Below, piece after piece: positions 28,398 to 36,039 of a stretch of 64,000 nucleotides of DNA. Source of the DNA: JAUQQI01 sp040289115. GTDB taxonomy: Bacteria; Chloroflexota; Dehalococcoidia; JAUQQI01. The stretch lies in contig PSKS01000005.1 of assembly GCA_040289115.1 (NCBI GenBank), forward strand, positions 39,262 to 103,261. Direction: 5' to 3'. Below the pieces are notes generated by a model. That model saw only the letters and a list, made by a program, of their open reading frames with translations. It was not told the origin of the DNA and did not search any database. A program made the translations under genes and the position numbers. Within the stretch, counting starts at the first letter, position 1. Each line of letters starts with the position of its first letter.

Positions 28398-29072
28398 TCA
28401 GACCAAAACGGCGGCAGCCGGGGGGCGCCCTGCCGCCCGGTAAAAAAGGCCGTAAAGATAGGCGATGACGGTGAGGGCGTAGAACCCGGTGGCCAGGATG
28501 CCGACCCCGCACAGGACTAAGCCCAAGGGGGCAATCAGATTAGAGACGGCCCAGGCAACGAGGGCCACCACAATGTAGTTGCCAAGGTTAGCCTTCACTA
28601 ACTCCCACATCTCGTTGAACTTAAAGGCGGCCCCGAAACTCCCCGTCGTTGCGTACTGGATGGTGACAATGGGTAGGATGGCGTTGTAAACAAGGCCCAG
28701 GGGCAGGGCCAGACAGGAGAAAACAGTGCTTACCACTCCCGCCGCCAGGTTCCCGTCGGTGCGGCCGGCCTCGGCCAGGGCACCGACCGCCGCGACGCAA
28801 CAGCCCAGGACAAGAACAGGCAGGGCGTAAACGAGGACAACGGCAATATAGGTTAGACCCCGGCTGAAAAGATGGCCCAGGCTTGACCACTCCGGTAAGT
28901 AGGGGCGCTCATCAAGGGCCACCCGGCGGATAATTTCAATGAAATAGCCGGCAACAAATGGTACACCTACCAGGAATATACTGAGGACTAAAAACAAGAC
29001 GCCGAAAATGAATTTGGCGGGCCACTCGCGGTCAGAGAAAACATACGTAAAAGCTTCGCCCAGATTGGCCAT
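28398..29072 (-). CDS. DUF4013-type integral membrane protein
   Basis: About 224 residues with four to six hydrophobic segments (for example IFGVLFLVLSIFLVGVPFVAGYF and LVLCGVGILATGFYALTVIAYL). The early motif DREWPAKFIFGVL and the central LGHLFSRGLTYI with RRVALDERPYLPEW fit the DUF4013 family of unknown function. GCAGGGG six bases before ATG 29072 favours that start over ATG 29078. A minus-strand TATAAT (29101-29106) is the likely -10. Single gene between the beta-oxidation pair and lepB. Confidence 0.78.
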   Translation of the reverse strand: MANLGEAFTYVFSDREWPAKFIFGVLFLVLSIFLVGVPFVAGYFIEIIRRVALDERPYLPEWSSLGHLFSRGLTYIAVVLVYALPVLVLGCCVAAVGALAEAGRTDGNLAAGVVSTVFSCLALPLGLVYNAILPIVTIQYATTGSFGAAFKFNEMWELVKANLGNYIVVALVAWAVSNLIAPLGLVLCGVGILATGFYALTVIAYLYGLFYRAAGRPPAAAVLV

Positions 29073-29170
29073 GGACATCCCCTGCGGTTAACTTAAAAAG
29101 ATTATAGCTGCCCGGCCAGTAGGTCTGCCCAAGGCCAGAATTCGGGCGTCTGGTCGGGAGATTTCGTTAC

Positions 29171-29201
29171 TTGCGGGCGGTCGGGTGGGGCAGGGTATAC
29201 T
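29171..29201 (+). promoter_or_regulatory. Promoter of the signal peptidase I gene
   Basis: TTGCGG (29171-29176) and TATACT (29196-29201), spacer 19 bases. Predicted start near 29208, six bases before the ATG, again leaving almost no leader and no Shine-Dalgarno. Confidence 0.45.
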
Positions 29202-29213
29202 GAGATCGCAGTC

Positions 29214-29978
29214 ATGGCTGGGCCGGCAACGGAGATGGACCAGGAATCCCAGGCTCGAGTCTGTTCGGGGCGGTTAGGGCAGACCCTCCGGGAGATCCTC
29301 GAGACGGTCGCCCTTACCATCCTGATTTTCCTAGCGGTTCGGAGCCTGGTTCAGAATTTTAAAGTCGAAGGCTCCAGTATGGAGCCAACCCTGCACCACA
29401 ACCAGTATCTGCTGGTGGCCAGGTTTGTGTATTTTGCCGTGGATTTCGGGGCGGTCAAGGAGTTTTTGGGGCCCCTTGGGGGGCTTCTGCCGCTCCCCGG
29501 GGACCGGGTCTACCTGTTCCAGCCGCCCCAGCGTGGTGACATTGTGGTCTTCCGGTTTCCTAACGACCCGAGCCGGGACTTCATAAAGCGCATCATCGGC
29601 CTCCCCGGGGAGACAGTGGAGGTCCGAAACGGGCAGGTTTATATAAATGGGCAGCCGCTGGAGGAGCCGTATCTGCGGGAGCGGCCGAGCTACACCTTCC
29701 AGCCCGTGGCCGTGCCGCCTGGCCACTACTTCGTGCTGGGGGACAATCGCAACAATAGCAGCGATTCCCACATCTGGGGGGTTGTGCCGGAGGGCAATAT
29801 CATCGGCAAAGCTTGGTTCTCCTACTGGCCGCCGGAGTCCGTTGGGTTGGTAGGCAACTATTGGTTTGGCGGCCGGACGTCAGGCCCAATGGGGGCGATG
29901 CCGGCCTATCCGGGTCCGGTGGCCGCGCCTACCGGCGCACCTCCGCCGGCTTACCCAGGCCCAGCGGCGGGCCGGTAG
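29214..29978 (+). CDS. lepB: Signal peptidase I (Ser-Lys type)
   Basis: 254 residues. One N-terminal membrane anchor (ILETVALTILIFLAVRSLV). The nucleophile serine is in VEGSSMEPTLHHNQY (about residue 55) and the general-base lysine in SRDFIKRIIGLPGETVEVR. The C-terminal boxes are YFVLGDNRNNSSDSHIWG and VPEGNIIGKAW. It cleaves signal peptides of Sec/Tat exports outside the membrane. After the catalytic domain comes a Pro/Gly/Ala tail of about 35 residues not typical of the family. It is distinct from the Ser-His signal peptidase at the right end of the window. Confidence 0.93.
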   Translation: MAGPATEMDQESQARVCSGRLGQTLREILETVALTILIFLAVRSLVQNFKVEGSSMEPTLHHNQYLLVARFVYFAVDFGAVKEFLGPLGGLLPLPGDRVYLFQPPQRGDIVVFRFPNDPSRDFIKRIIGLPGETVEVRNGQVYINGQPLEEPYLRERPSYTFQPVAVPPGHYFVLGDNRNNSSDSHIWGVVPEGNIIGKAWFSYWPPESVGLVGNYWFGGRTSGPMGAMPAYPGPVAAPTGAPPPAYPGPAAGR

Positions 29979-30012
29979 GCCTCCGCGCCCCAGTTGCCGC
30001 CTGGGGTGCCGC

Positions 30013-30041
30013 CTTGACAAGGGGCCCCGGTGCGTGATAGC
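30013..30041 (+). promoter_or_regulatory. Promoter of tRNA-Leu
   Basis: TTGACA (30013-30018) and GATAGC (30036-30041), 17 bases apart. The spacer holds a GGGGCCCC palindrome. Start would be about 35 bases before the mature tRNA. Confidence 0.5.
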
Positions 30042-30080
30042 CATCTGATTGGGGCCGGCAATCTGGGCTCAACCCCACGG

Positions 30081-30165
30081 GCCGGAGTGGCGGAATTGGC
30101 AGACGCGGCGGTCTCAAAAACCGCTCCCCGCTAAGGGGGTGGGGGTTCGAGTCCCCCCTCCGGCA
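30081..30165 (+). tRNA. tRNA-Leu (anticodon CAA)
   Basis: 85-nt type II tRNA. Acceptor GCCGGAG (30081-30087) pairs with CTCCGGC (30158-30164), discriminator A. Anticodon stem gcggt/accgc with loop ctcaaaa; anticodon CAA at 30115-30117 reads UUG. Long variable arm tccccgctaaggggg, T-loop TTCGAGT. No CCA is encoded. Confidence 0.93.
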
Positions 30166-30207
30166 CAAAATACCGGGGCATAATCCCTACGGCCGTTTGC
30201 TTTGTTC

Positions 30208-31824
30208 TCAGGCTATCCCAGGACCCACCTTGGGTCCGGCGGCCCGGACCTGGGGGGAGACGTGGGCCTCGTACTGCTTGAAATTTTTGACAAATTCGGC
30301 CGCAAGCCGCCGAACCTGGTTCTCGTACGCCCCAACGTCCCGCCACAGCTGCCACGGCTTTAATACCTCGTCTGGAACCCCGGGCACATGGGCCGGAATC
30401 CGCAGCCCAAAATAGGGCTCAACCTCGTAGGCCACATCGTCCAGCCTCCCGCTAACGATGGCCCGGACCATTGCCCGGCTATACTGAATCTTAATCCGCT
30501 CCCCAACCCCATACGGGCCCCCAACCCAGCCGGTATTTACCAACCAGACCTTAACCCCGTAGCGGCGCACCCGCTCATCTAAAAGCCGCCCGTATTCGAC
30601 TGGGGGCAGCAACAAGAAGGGCGCCCCAAAACAGCTGCTGAAGGTGGCCTCCGGCTCGGTAACCCCCCGCTCCGTCCCGGCCAGCTTCGACGTATATCCC
30701 GAAAGGAAGTAATAGATTGCCTGTTCCTCCGTAAGCCTGGCAATGGGGGGCAAAACCCCGAAGGCGTCGGCCGTAAGAAAGATTATATCCTTGGGGTGCC
30801 CAGCCGTCCCCGTGGGGCTTACGTTGGGCAGAAACTCAATGGGATAGGCCGCCCGGGTGTTCTCGGTAATGGAGTCGTCCTCGAACTTGGGCCGACGGGT
30901 ATCGGGGTCGACCACCACGTTCTCCAGCAGGACCCCAAACCGGTGCACGGCCCCGAAGATCTCCGGCTCGGCCACCGGCGAAAGGTTTATCGTCTTGGCG
31001 TAACAGCCGCCCTCAAAGTTAAAGATGCCGTCCTCGCCCCAGCCGTGCTCGTCATCCCCCACCAGGACCCGCTCGGGGTCGGTCGAAAGGCTGGTCTTGC
31101 CCGTCCCCGAGAGGCCGAAGAAGAGGGCCGAGGAGTTGTCGGGGCCGGCGTTGGCCCCACAGTGCATGGGGAAGACACCCTGCATCGGGAGCAGGTAATT
31201 TAAGGCCGTAAAGATGCTCTTTTTTATCTCCCCAGCATAGGCCGTGCCCCCAACCAAGACCTCTTTGCGGGCCAGGTTCAGCAGGATAAAGACCTCGCTG
31301 CGGGTCCCATCGATTTCGGGAATGGCCTTAAATTCGGGGGCGGAGATGACCACGAACTCCGGCTGGTGACTGGCCAGTTGCTCCGGGGTCGGCCGGATGA
31401 AGAGGTCCCAGGCAAAGAGGCTCTGCCAGGCGGTGGTGGTGATGACCCGGACCGGGAGCCGGTAGCGGGGGTCGGCGCAGGCAAAGAGGTCCTGGACGAA
31501 AATCTCCCGGTCCTGAAGGAAGGCCATTAGCCGCTGGCGCACCTGCTCGTAGGCTTCCGGCTCGAAGGGCTGGTTTACCGGGCCCCACCAAACCCGGTCT
31601 TCGCTCGAGGGTTCCCGGACGATGAATTTGTCCCTGGGCGAGCGGCCGGTATACTTGCCCGTGTAAACGGTCAGGCCGCCGCCCTCCGTCAGTATCCCCT
31701 CGCCTCGCAGGACGGCTAATTCCACAAGCCTGGGCGGTGTCAGGTTCCAGTAAATCCGACGGGGATTTACGATGCCGTGGGCCTCAAGTCCGGTGGTGGT
31801 CGGGGGGGAAGTGATGTCCACCAT
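30208..31824 (-). CDS. pckA: Phosphoenolpyruvate carboxykinase (ATP)
   Basis: 538-residue gluconeogenic enzyme: oxaloacetate + ATP to PEP + CO2 + ADP. Conserved substrate segment YTGRSPRDKFIVREP, manganese-binding region TAYAGEIKKSIFTALNYLLP, PEPCK kinase-1a P-loop GLSGTGKTSLSTDP, kinase-2 GDDEHGW and NFEGGCYAK, and the adenine lid NTRAAYPIEFLPN. Complete with normal length. GAGGTGG sits four bases before the ATG. Its upstream region is shared with the divergent sirtuin gene and holds the duplicated 24-base element. Confidence 0.95.
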   Translation of the reverse strand: MVDITSPPTTTGLEAHGIVNPRRIYWNLTPPRLVELAVLRGEGILTEGGGLTVYTGKYTGRSPRDKFIVREPSSEDRVWWGPVNQPFEPEAYEQVRQRLMAFLQDREIFVQDLFACADPRYRLPVRVITTTAWQSLFAWDLFIRPTPEQLASHQPEFVVISAPEFKAIPEIDGTRSEVFILLNLARKEVLVGGTAYAGEIKKSIFTALNYLLPMQGVFPMHCGANAGPDNSSALFFGLSGTGKTSLSTDPERVLVGDDEHGWGEDGIFNFEGGCYAKTINLSPVAEPEIFGAVHRFGVLLENVVVDPDTRRPKFEDDSITENTRAAYPIEFLPNVSPTGTAGHPKDIIFLTADAFGVLPPIARLTEEQAIYYFLSGYTSKLAGTERGVTEPEATFSSCFGAPFLLLPPVEYGRLLDERVRRYGVKVWLVNTGWVGGPYGVGERIKIQYSRAMVRAIVSGRLDDVAYEVEPYFGLRIPAHVPGVPDEVLKPWQLWRDVGAYENQVRRLAAEFVKNFKQYEAHVSPQVRAAGPKVGPGIA

Positions 31825-31880
31825 TTTTCCACCTCAGCATGGTATCTTCATTACCCGCCAGCGGCGACAGCAAAACGTCC

Positions 31881-31904
31881 CTCCGTATATAATCCCATCC
31901 GGAG
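31881..31904. repeat. Copy 1 of a 24-base duplicated promoter-like element
   Basis: The element is bounded by inverted 5-mers CTCCG and CGGAG and has a centre TATATAATCCCATC that contains a rightward -10 hexamer TATAAT (31888-31893). It is identical to the copy at 31942-31965. GCGACA at 31864-31869 would be an 18-base-spaced -35. On the minus strand the same element offers TATACG. Confidence 0.75.
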
Positions 31905-31941
31905 CCGCTCAACTGCCGCAACAAACCTACGCTGATGCTAA

Positions 31942-31965
31942 CTCCGTATATAATCCCATCCGGAG
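31942..31965. repeat. Copy 2 of the 24-base duplicated promoter-like element
   Basis: Exact repeat of 31881-31904, offset by 61 bases (about six helical turns, so on the same face of DNA). Its TATAAT is at 31949-31954; no clear -35 is seen. The predicted start near 31961 would give the sirtuin gene a leader of about 45 bases. The paired sites suggest cooperative binding of a regulator between pckA and the sirtuin gene. Confidence 0.75.
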
Positions 31966-32005
31966 GCGGCCGTCAAGTCTAAACGCCGGCCGGCCCAGGG
32001 CAGTT

Positions 32006-32794
32006 ATGGTCTCGGAAAGGATGCCCGAAACCCTAACCGGGCAGGTCGAGCTTCTGGCCGGGTGGGTCCGTTCGGCCCGCTCGGCGGTGGTCTTTACCGG
32101 GGCCGGCGTAAGCACAGAATCGGGCATTCCCGACTTCCGGGGCCCTAGCGGCCTCTGGACGCAGGTGAACCCGGCCAACTTCACCATCCGCCGCTACTTG
32201 GAGGACCCGCAAGTCCGGCGGGAGTCTTGGGAGCGATTTAAAACGGGCGGGGTCTACGGCCGGGCCGAGCCCAACCCGGCTCATTACGCCATTGCCGACC
32301 TGGTCCGGGCCGACCGGGTTGAGTGGGTTATTACCCAAAATATTGACGGCCTCCACCAGCGAGCGGGAACCCCGCCCGAGCGGGTCATCGAGCTCCACGG
32401 TAACCTCAGGTTCGCCAAGTGCCTGGGCTGCCGCCGGCGTTTCGAAAAGGCCGAGGCCCTGGCCCTCCCACCGGACCCGTCGGATGGGGTGCCCCGCTGT
32501 CCCGACTGCGGCGGCTTGCTCAAGTCGGGCACGGTCTCCTTCGGCGAACCCCTGCCGGCCGACGAGCTGGCCCGGGCCGAGGCGGCGGCCGAAAACTCTG
32601 ATTTATTCATTGTGGTCGGGTCTTCCCTGGTAGTTTACCCGGCGGCTTATCTGCCCCTGCACGCCCTGGATGCCGGGGCCAGGCTGGTGATCATCAACCT
32701 CGGGGAGACCCCCATGGACCACCTGGCCCACCTGCGCATCTCCGCCCCGGCCGGCCAAGTTCTACCGAAAGTGGCCCAGCTGGTCCTAAAGTGA
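32006..32794 (+). CDS. cobB: NAD-dependent protein deacylase, sirtuin (CobB/SIR2 class)
   Basis: 262 residues from ATG 32006 (ATG 32021 is an alternative; the frame extends upstream over the pckA promoter region). NAD site FTGAGVSTESGIPDFRGPSGLW, TQNIDGLHQRAG, catalytic His in VIELHGNL, zinc cysteines CLGC and CPDC, and VSFGEPLP with VVGSSLVVYPAAYLP. It removes acetyl groups from lysines, typically reactivating acetyl-CoA synthetase and other central-metabolism enzymes. Divergent from pckA. It overlaps the downstream SDR gene by 4 bases. Confidence 0.92.
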   Translation: MVSERMPETLTGQVELLAGWVRSARSAVVFTGAGVSTESGIPDFRGPSGLWTQVNPANFTIRRYLEDPQVRRESWERFKTGGVYGRAEPNPAHYAIADLVRADRVEWVITQNIDGLHQRAGTPPERVIELHGNLRFAKCLGCRRRFEKAEALALPPDPSDGVPRCPDCGGLLKSGTVSFGEPLPADELARAEAAAENSDLFIVVGSSLVVYPAAYLPLHALDAGARLVIINLGETPMDHLAHLRISAPAGQVLPKVAQLVLK

Positions 32795-33591
32795 AAGACC
32801 TAGTCGTAATCGTTACGGGGGCTTCCCGGGGCATCGGGGCGGCCACGGCCCGGCTGTTGGCCGAGCAGGGAGCCAGGGTTGTCTTGGCCGCCCGTTCAGT
32901 CGAAGCCCTGCTGGCCCTGGAAGCCGAGCTAAAGGGCCGGGGTAGGGCCGCCCTGGCCGTTCCCACCGACGTGACCGACTCCTATCAGCTGGACCGCCTC
33001 GTGGAGCGGACGGTGGAGGTATTTGGGCGGGTTGACGTCCTGGTAAACAATGCCGGCATCGGGGAGCCCTCCCAGGTGGCCCGCAGTCCCGATGAGCTTA
33101 TCGACCGGCTTTTTGAGACCAACCTGCTGGGGCCCATCCGCCTCACCCGTCGGGTGCTGTCCCAGATGCTGACCCGCCGCTCGGGCCACATCATCTTCGT
33201 AAGCTCCGTGGCCGGCCACATTCCCGTCCCGCCCATAACCCTCTACTCGGTGACCAAGGCCGGCCTGATCGCCCTGGCCGAGGGCCTTCGGCGAGAGGTG
33301 GGAACCCAGGGTATCCAGGTTTCGGTGGTCTCGCCCGGTTTTATCCGCACCGACATGGTAGCTGACGTCCGGGTCGCACCTAGGTGGCTGCCGATGCCCG
33401 GACCCGAGGCAGTGGCCCGGGCGATCGCCTGGCTTATCCGCCATCCCCGACGGGAGGTAGTTGTACCCTGGTACTACCGGCCGCTGGTAGGTCTTAATCT
33501 GGTCGCCCCGGGGTTAGTGGACCTGGGCTTTCGACTTTTCCTCGCCCGACCCCATCCGGCTCAGGGGACGAGGCGGCCGACATCGGGCTGA
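32791..33591 (+). CDS. Short-chain dehydrogenase/reductase (classical SDR)
   Basis: 266 residues. NAD(P) motif VTGASRGIGAATARLLAEQ at the N-terminus with Arg in LAARSVE suggesting NADP. NNAGIGEPS, catalytic Ser in FVSSVAGHIPV and Tyr-x-x-x-Lys in LYSVTKAGL, then SPGFIRTDMV. The last 60 residues include a hydrophobic segment YRPLVGLNLVAPGLVDLGFRLFL that may touch the membrane. GTG start overlaps the sirtuin stop. The 3-prime end overlaps the convergent DUF2085 gene by 98 bases. Substrate unknown. Confidence 0.85.
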   Translation: MKDLVVIVTGASRGIGAATARLLAEQGARVVLAARSVEALLALEAELKGRGRAALAVPTDVTDSYQLDRLVERTVEVFGRVDVLVNNAGIGEPSQVARSPDELIDRLFETNLLGPIRLTRRVLSQMLTRRSGHIIFVSSVAGHIPVPPITLYSVTKAGLIALAEGLRREVGTQGIQVSVVSPGFIRTDMVADVRVAPRWLPMPGPEAVARAIAWLIRHPRREVVVPWYYRPLVGLNLVAPGLVDLGFRLFLARPHPAQGTRRPTSG

Positions 33592-34240
33592 GGACGGCGG
33601 CCATTGCCCGGTCGACCCGGGGGTAAGCCAGCCAGACCCAACCCACCCCAAAAAGGCCCCCGGTTACGGTCCGCAAAAGCCAGTCGCTTTCCCGCAGGCC
33701 CAAAAGCTGGGTTGTGCCGTCCAGGGCCAGGGGCAGGATAAGGACTAAAAAGACCCGCCAGTCGAGGGCTCGGATCTGGCCCCGGAAAAGGCCGTAGGCG
33801 AGCCCGGCTACAAGCATGAGGCCGTAGATGGCCACGTCCCGCTCGCAGAAGGCGACCTTAAAGCCCAGCTCGGGGCTGCCCAGGAAGGCGGCCGGGTCGG
33901 TAGGATTGAGAAAAGGCCGAAGTTCCTCGGCCGAATAGACCGGCCGGGGGCCGAAGAGAAAATAGCTGCGGCTCGGCAGCTGGTGACATGCGGCCCGGTA
34001 AGCCAGGTAGATAAGCCGGGCTGGGGCCTCGTAACCGGCGGCCATAAGGAATGGGGCCAGCAGGGGTGGGATCATAAAGGCGAAGAGGCCCAGGTTGGCC
34101 AGAGCCAGCCAGTGGCGGGCGATAAATCGGACGAGGCCGTCGACGAAATCGACCACCAGCCGGTCCAAGGCCCGACGCCGGGGCCCAACAGCCAACAGGT
34201 CCAGGTAGAGGTCGTAGGCCGAATAGTTTTTACGGTCCAT
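33494..34240 (-). CDS. DUF2085 family integral membrane protein
   Basis: 248 residues with four or five membrane helices (LALANLGLFAFMIPPLLAPFLM and YGLMLVAGLAYGLFRG among others). The diagnostic CHQLPSRSYFLFG follows the first helical pair, and the second cysteine is in FKVAFCERDVAIYGLML, the conserved CxRxxxxY-type box of DUF2085. Function is unknown. The C-terminal 33 codons overlap the SDR gene on the other strand, and the ATG overlaps lgt by 11 bases. Confidence 0.8.
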   Translation of the reverse strand: MDRKNYSAYDLYLDLLAVGPRRRALDRLVVDFVDGLVRFIARHWLALANLGLFAFMIPPLLAPFLMAAGYEAPARLIYLAYRAACHQLPSRSYFLFGPRPVYSAEELRPFLNPTDPAAFLGSPELGFKVAFCERDVAIYGLMLVAGLAYGLFRGQIRALDWRVFLVLILPLALDGTTQLLGLRESDWLLRTVTGGLFGVGWVWLAYPRVDRAMAAVLSPMSAASSPEPDGVGRGKVESPGPLTPGRPD

Positions 34241-35057
34241 GTTCTGCCACCGGTGCGCTGGGTTCGGGCACGGCTAAGTCTGCGCCTCGGCCCCGCCAGG
34301 CCTGCCAGATACACCCTAGGCCGGTCAGAACCAGCACTAACCCAAAGATGAGGCCCGGCCGGAGGGTGGCGAACCAGAGGGGTTCAGGGCGGGCGGCGGC
34401 CAGGGCCATCCGACCGAGGCCGAAGAGAAGGGTCCAGAGGCCGAAGGTGAGCCCCGGAGCCTGGAGGCGGCGCCGCCCGAGCAGGAGCACCCCCAGGATC
34501 GCCAGCACCAGGATAATTTCATAGGCCGGGTGAGGGTGAACGGGCAGGTCGAGCTGGTAAGCCAAGGAATCCGGGTGGCGGTAAACCACGGCCCAGGGTA
34601 GGGTGGTGGGGTTTCCGGCCCCATCCCCGTTTATAAGGCTTCCGAGGCGTCCCACCCCGACCCCGAAGAGCAGCCCCGGAACGGCCGCATCCAGGGTTCT
34701 GGCAAGGGGGAGCCGACTTTGACGGCACGCCAGAACCGCCGCCCCACCCCCCACCACCAGGGCCCCGAAGAGCGACATTCCCCCTTGGTGGAAGGCAAGG
34801 ATAAGCTGGGGATTCAGCCGGTAATATTCCGGGTAATCGGCCAGGTGGAAGAGGCGGGCCCCTACCAGCCCGGCCAAAAGGCTCCAGAAGGCGACGGTGT
34901 TAACCTTGTCCTCGGGCAGGCCCCGGTGCCGCGCCTCTCGGAGGGTTATTAAGAGCCCCCCAAGGACCCCCAGGGCCAGGAAGACCCCGTACCAGCGCAG
35001 GGCGTAGCCGCCCAGCGACAGGACCACCGGGTCGACGTTGAGCTCGATAAAAGCCAC
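34230..35057 (-). CDS. lgt: Prolipoprotein diacylglyceryl transferase
   Basis: 275-residue polytopic enzyme that transfers diacylglyceryl from phosphatidylglycerol to the lipobox cysteine, the first step of lipoprotein maturation. The N-terminal LRWYGVFLALGVLGGLLI matches the family. The signature GRLGSLINGDGAGNPTTLPWAVVY corresponds to GRxGNFxNxE, with Asp in the usual Glu position. HPHPAYEIIL provides the HxxxxYE motif. It serves the several lipoproteins in this window (binding proteins and the sugar dehydrogenase). Confidence 0.9.
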   Translation of the reverse strand: MAFIELNVDPVVLSLGGYALRWYGVFLALGVLGGLLITLREARHRGLPEDKVNTVAFWSLLAGLVGARLFHLADYPEYYRLNPQLILAFHQGGMSLFGALVVGGGAAVLACRQSRLPLARTLDAAVPGLLFGVGVGRLGSLINGDGAGNPTTLPWAVVYRHPDSLAYQLDLPVHPHPAYEIILVLAILGVLLLGRRRLQAPGLTFGLWTLLFGLGRMALAAARPEPLWFATLRPGLIFGLVLVLTGLGCIWQAWRGRGADLAVPEPSAPVAEHGP

Positions 35058-35092
35058 CCCTGATTACTTTACCCCGCCCCCAGGTCGGACAG

Positions 35093-35956
35093 CTAGTCCA
35101 GTCGGCCCCGGACCAGGTGATCCCAGCAGGTACGGGCCAGCCGGCCGATCAGGTAGGTGGCTGCGTAGTGGCCCGGGGTTCCGTCGGGAAGCTCCGGGGG
35201 CACGTAATCCGTAAAGACGCTCAGGATAAAGCGGGGCTCTTCCCCGGCAAAGACCACGCCGGCATCGTTGTAATTTCGGGCGCCGGTCCCGGTCTTATGG
35301 GCCACCTTCGTTCCGGCCGGAAGCTGAGACGGCAGCCGGCTGCGCAGCTTTTGCCAGGAAAGGACCTCAAGGCCGTAGCGGCAAAGCTCCGGGGTCAGGC
35401 CAAGGCGGGCAGCCACCGCCGCGTCTTTGGTCCCTTGGACGATAAGGTCCAGCAGGCGGCCCACATCGGCCGGGGTGGTGGTGTTGACCAGCTCCAAGGG
35501 ATGGTCCCAGGGGAGGGGCCGGGGCGGGATGCCGTTGCGGTGGGTGGTTCCGACCATGCCGACGGACCGGCAGAACTCATTGATATAGTCGAGGCCCAAC
35601 ATATCCACCACCGTCCCGGTGCAGGTGTTGTCGCTTACAATGATCATCATCACCAGGCAGTCCCGGAACTGGATGGTGAAGCCGGGCTGAAGGTGTTGGA
35701 AACACCCAGAATCGTTGTTTTGATACTTGGCCTGGATCTGCACCGGCTGGTCGAGGTAGAAGCGGCCCTCATTTACGGCCTTTAAAGCCGCCATTAGAAT
35801 TGAGATTTTGCGGGTGCTGGCCGACGGCACCACCACGTCGCCGTTGCGGTGGCATTCAACCCCCGAGATTAAATCTTTAAGATACCAGCCGGTATGGAAT
35901 GGATAGCGTTCGCAGAGGGCGTTTAAGCTGCGGGCCAGGGCATCCAGGTTCGACAT
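35093..35956 (-). CDS. Class A beta-lactamase-fold serine hydrolase without signal peptide or Glu166
   Basis: 287 residues. The three penicillin-recognising motifs are intact: S47-T-R-K50, S108-D-N110 and HKTGTG near residue 228. The Omega-loop region reads HPLELVNTTTPADV with no Glu matching Glu166 of class A enzymes, so rapid deacylation of beta-lactams is doubtful. The N-terminus MSNLDALARSLNALCERY is amphipathic, not a signal peptide, so the protein appears cytosolic. It could be a peptidase or esterase derived from the fold. GAAGGAG precedes the ATG. Confidence 0.8.
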   Translation of the reverse strand: MSNLDALARSLNALCERYPFHTGWYLKDLISGVECHRNGDVVVPSASTRKISILMAALKAVNEGRFYLDQPVQIQAKYQNNDSGCFQHLQPGFTIQFRDCLVMMIIVSDNTCTGTVVDMLGLDYINEFCRSVGMVGTTHRNGIPPRPLPWDHPLELVNTTTPADVGRLLDLIVQGTKDAAVAARLGLTPELCRYGLEVLSWQKLRSRLPSQLPAGTKVAHKTGTGARNYNDAGVVFAGEEPRFILSVFTDYVPPELPDGTPGHYAATYLIGRLARTCWDHLVRGRLD

Positions 35957-35987
35957 CGGCGTTCTCCTTCGGCCAACAAGGGTCGGT

Positions 35988-36013
35988 TAAAGTATGCCCC
36001 TAAAGTATGCCCC
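35988..36013. repeat. Tandem 13-base direct repeat upstream of the serine hydrolase gene
   Basis: taaagtatgcccc is repeated twice without a gap (35988-36000 and 36001-36013). Read on the minus strand each unit contains CATACT, a possible -10, so transcription of the downstream gene may start from either. It lies between the oligopeptide permease stop and the hydrolase start. Confidence 0.7.
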
Positions 36014-36039
36014 GAGAAAGCGGGGAAGGTCCAGCCGGC

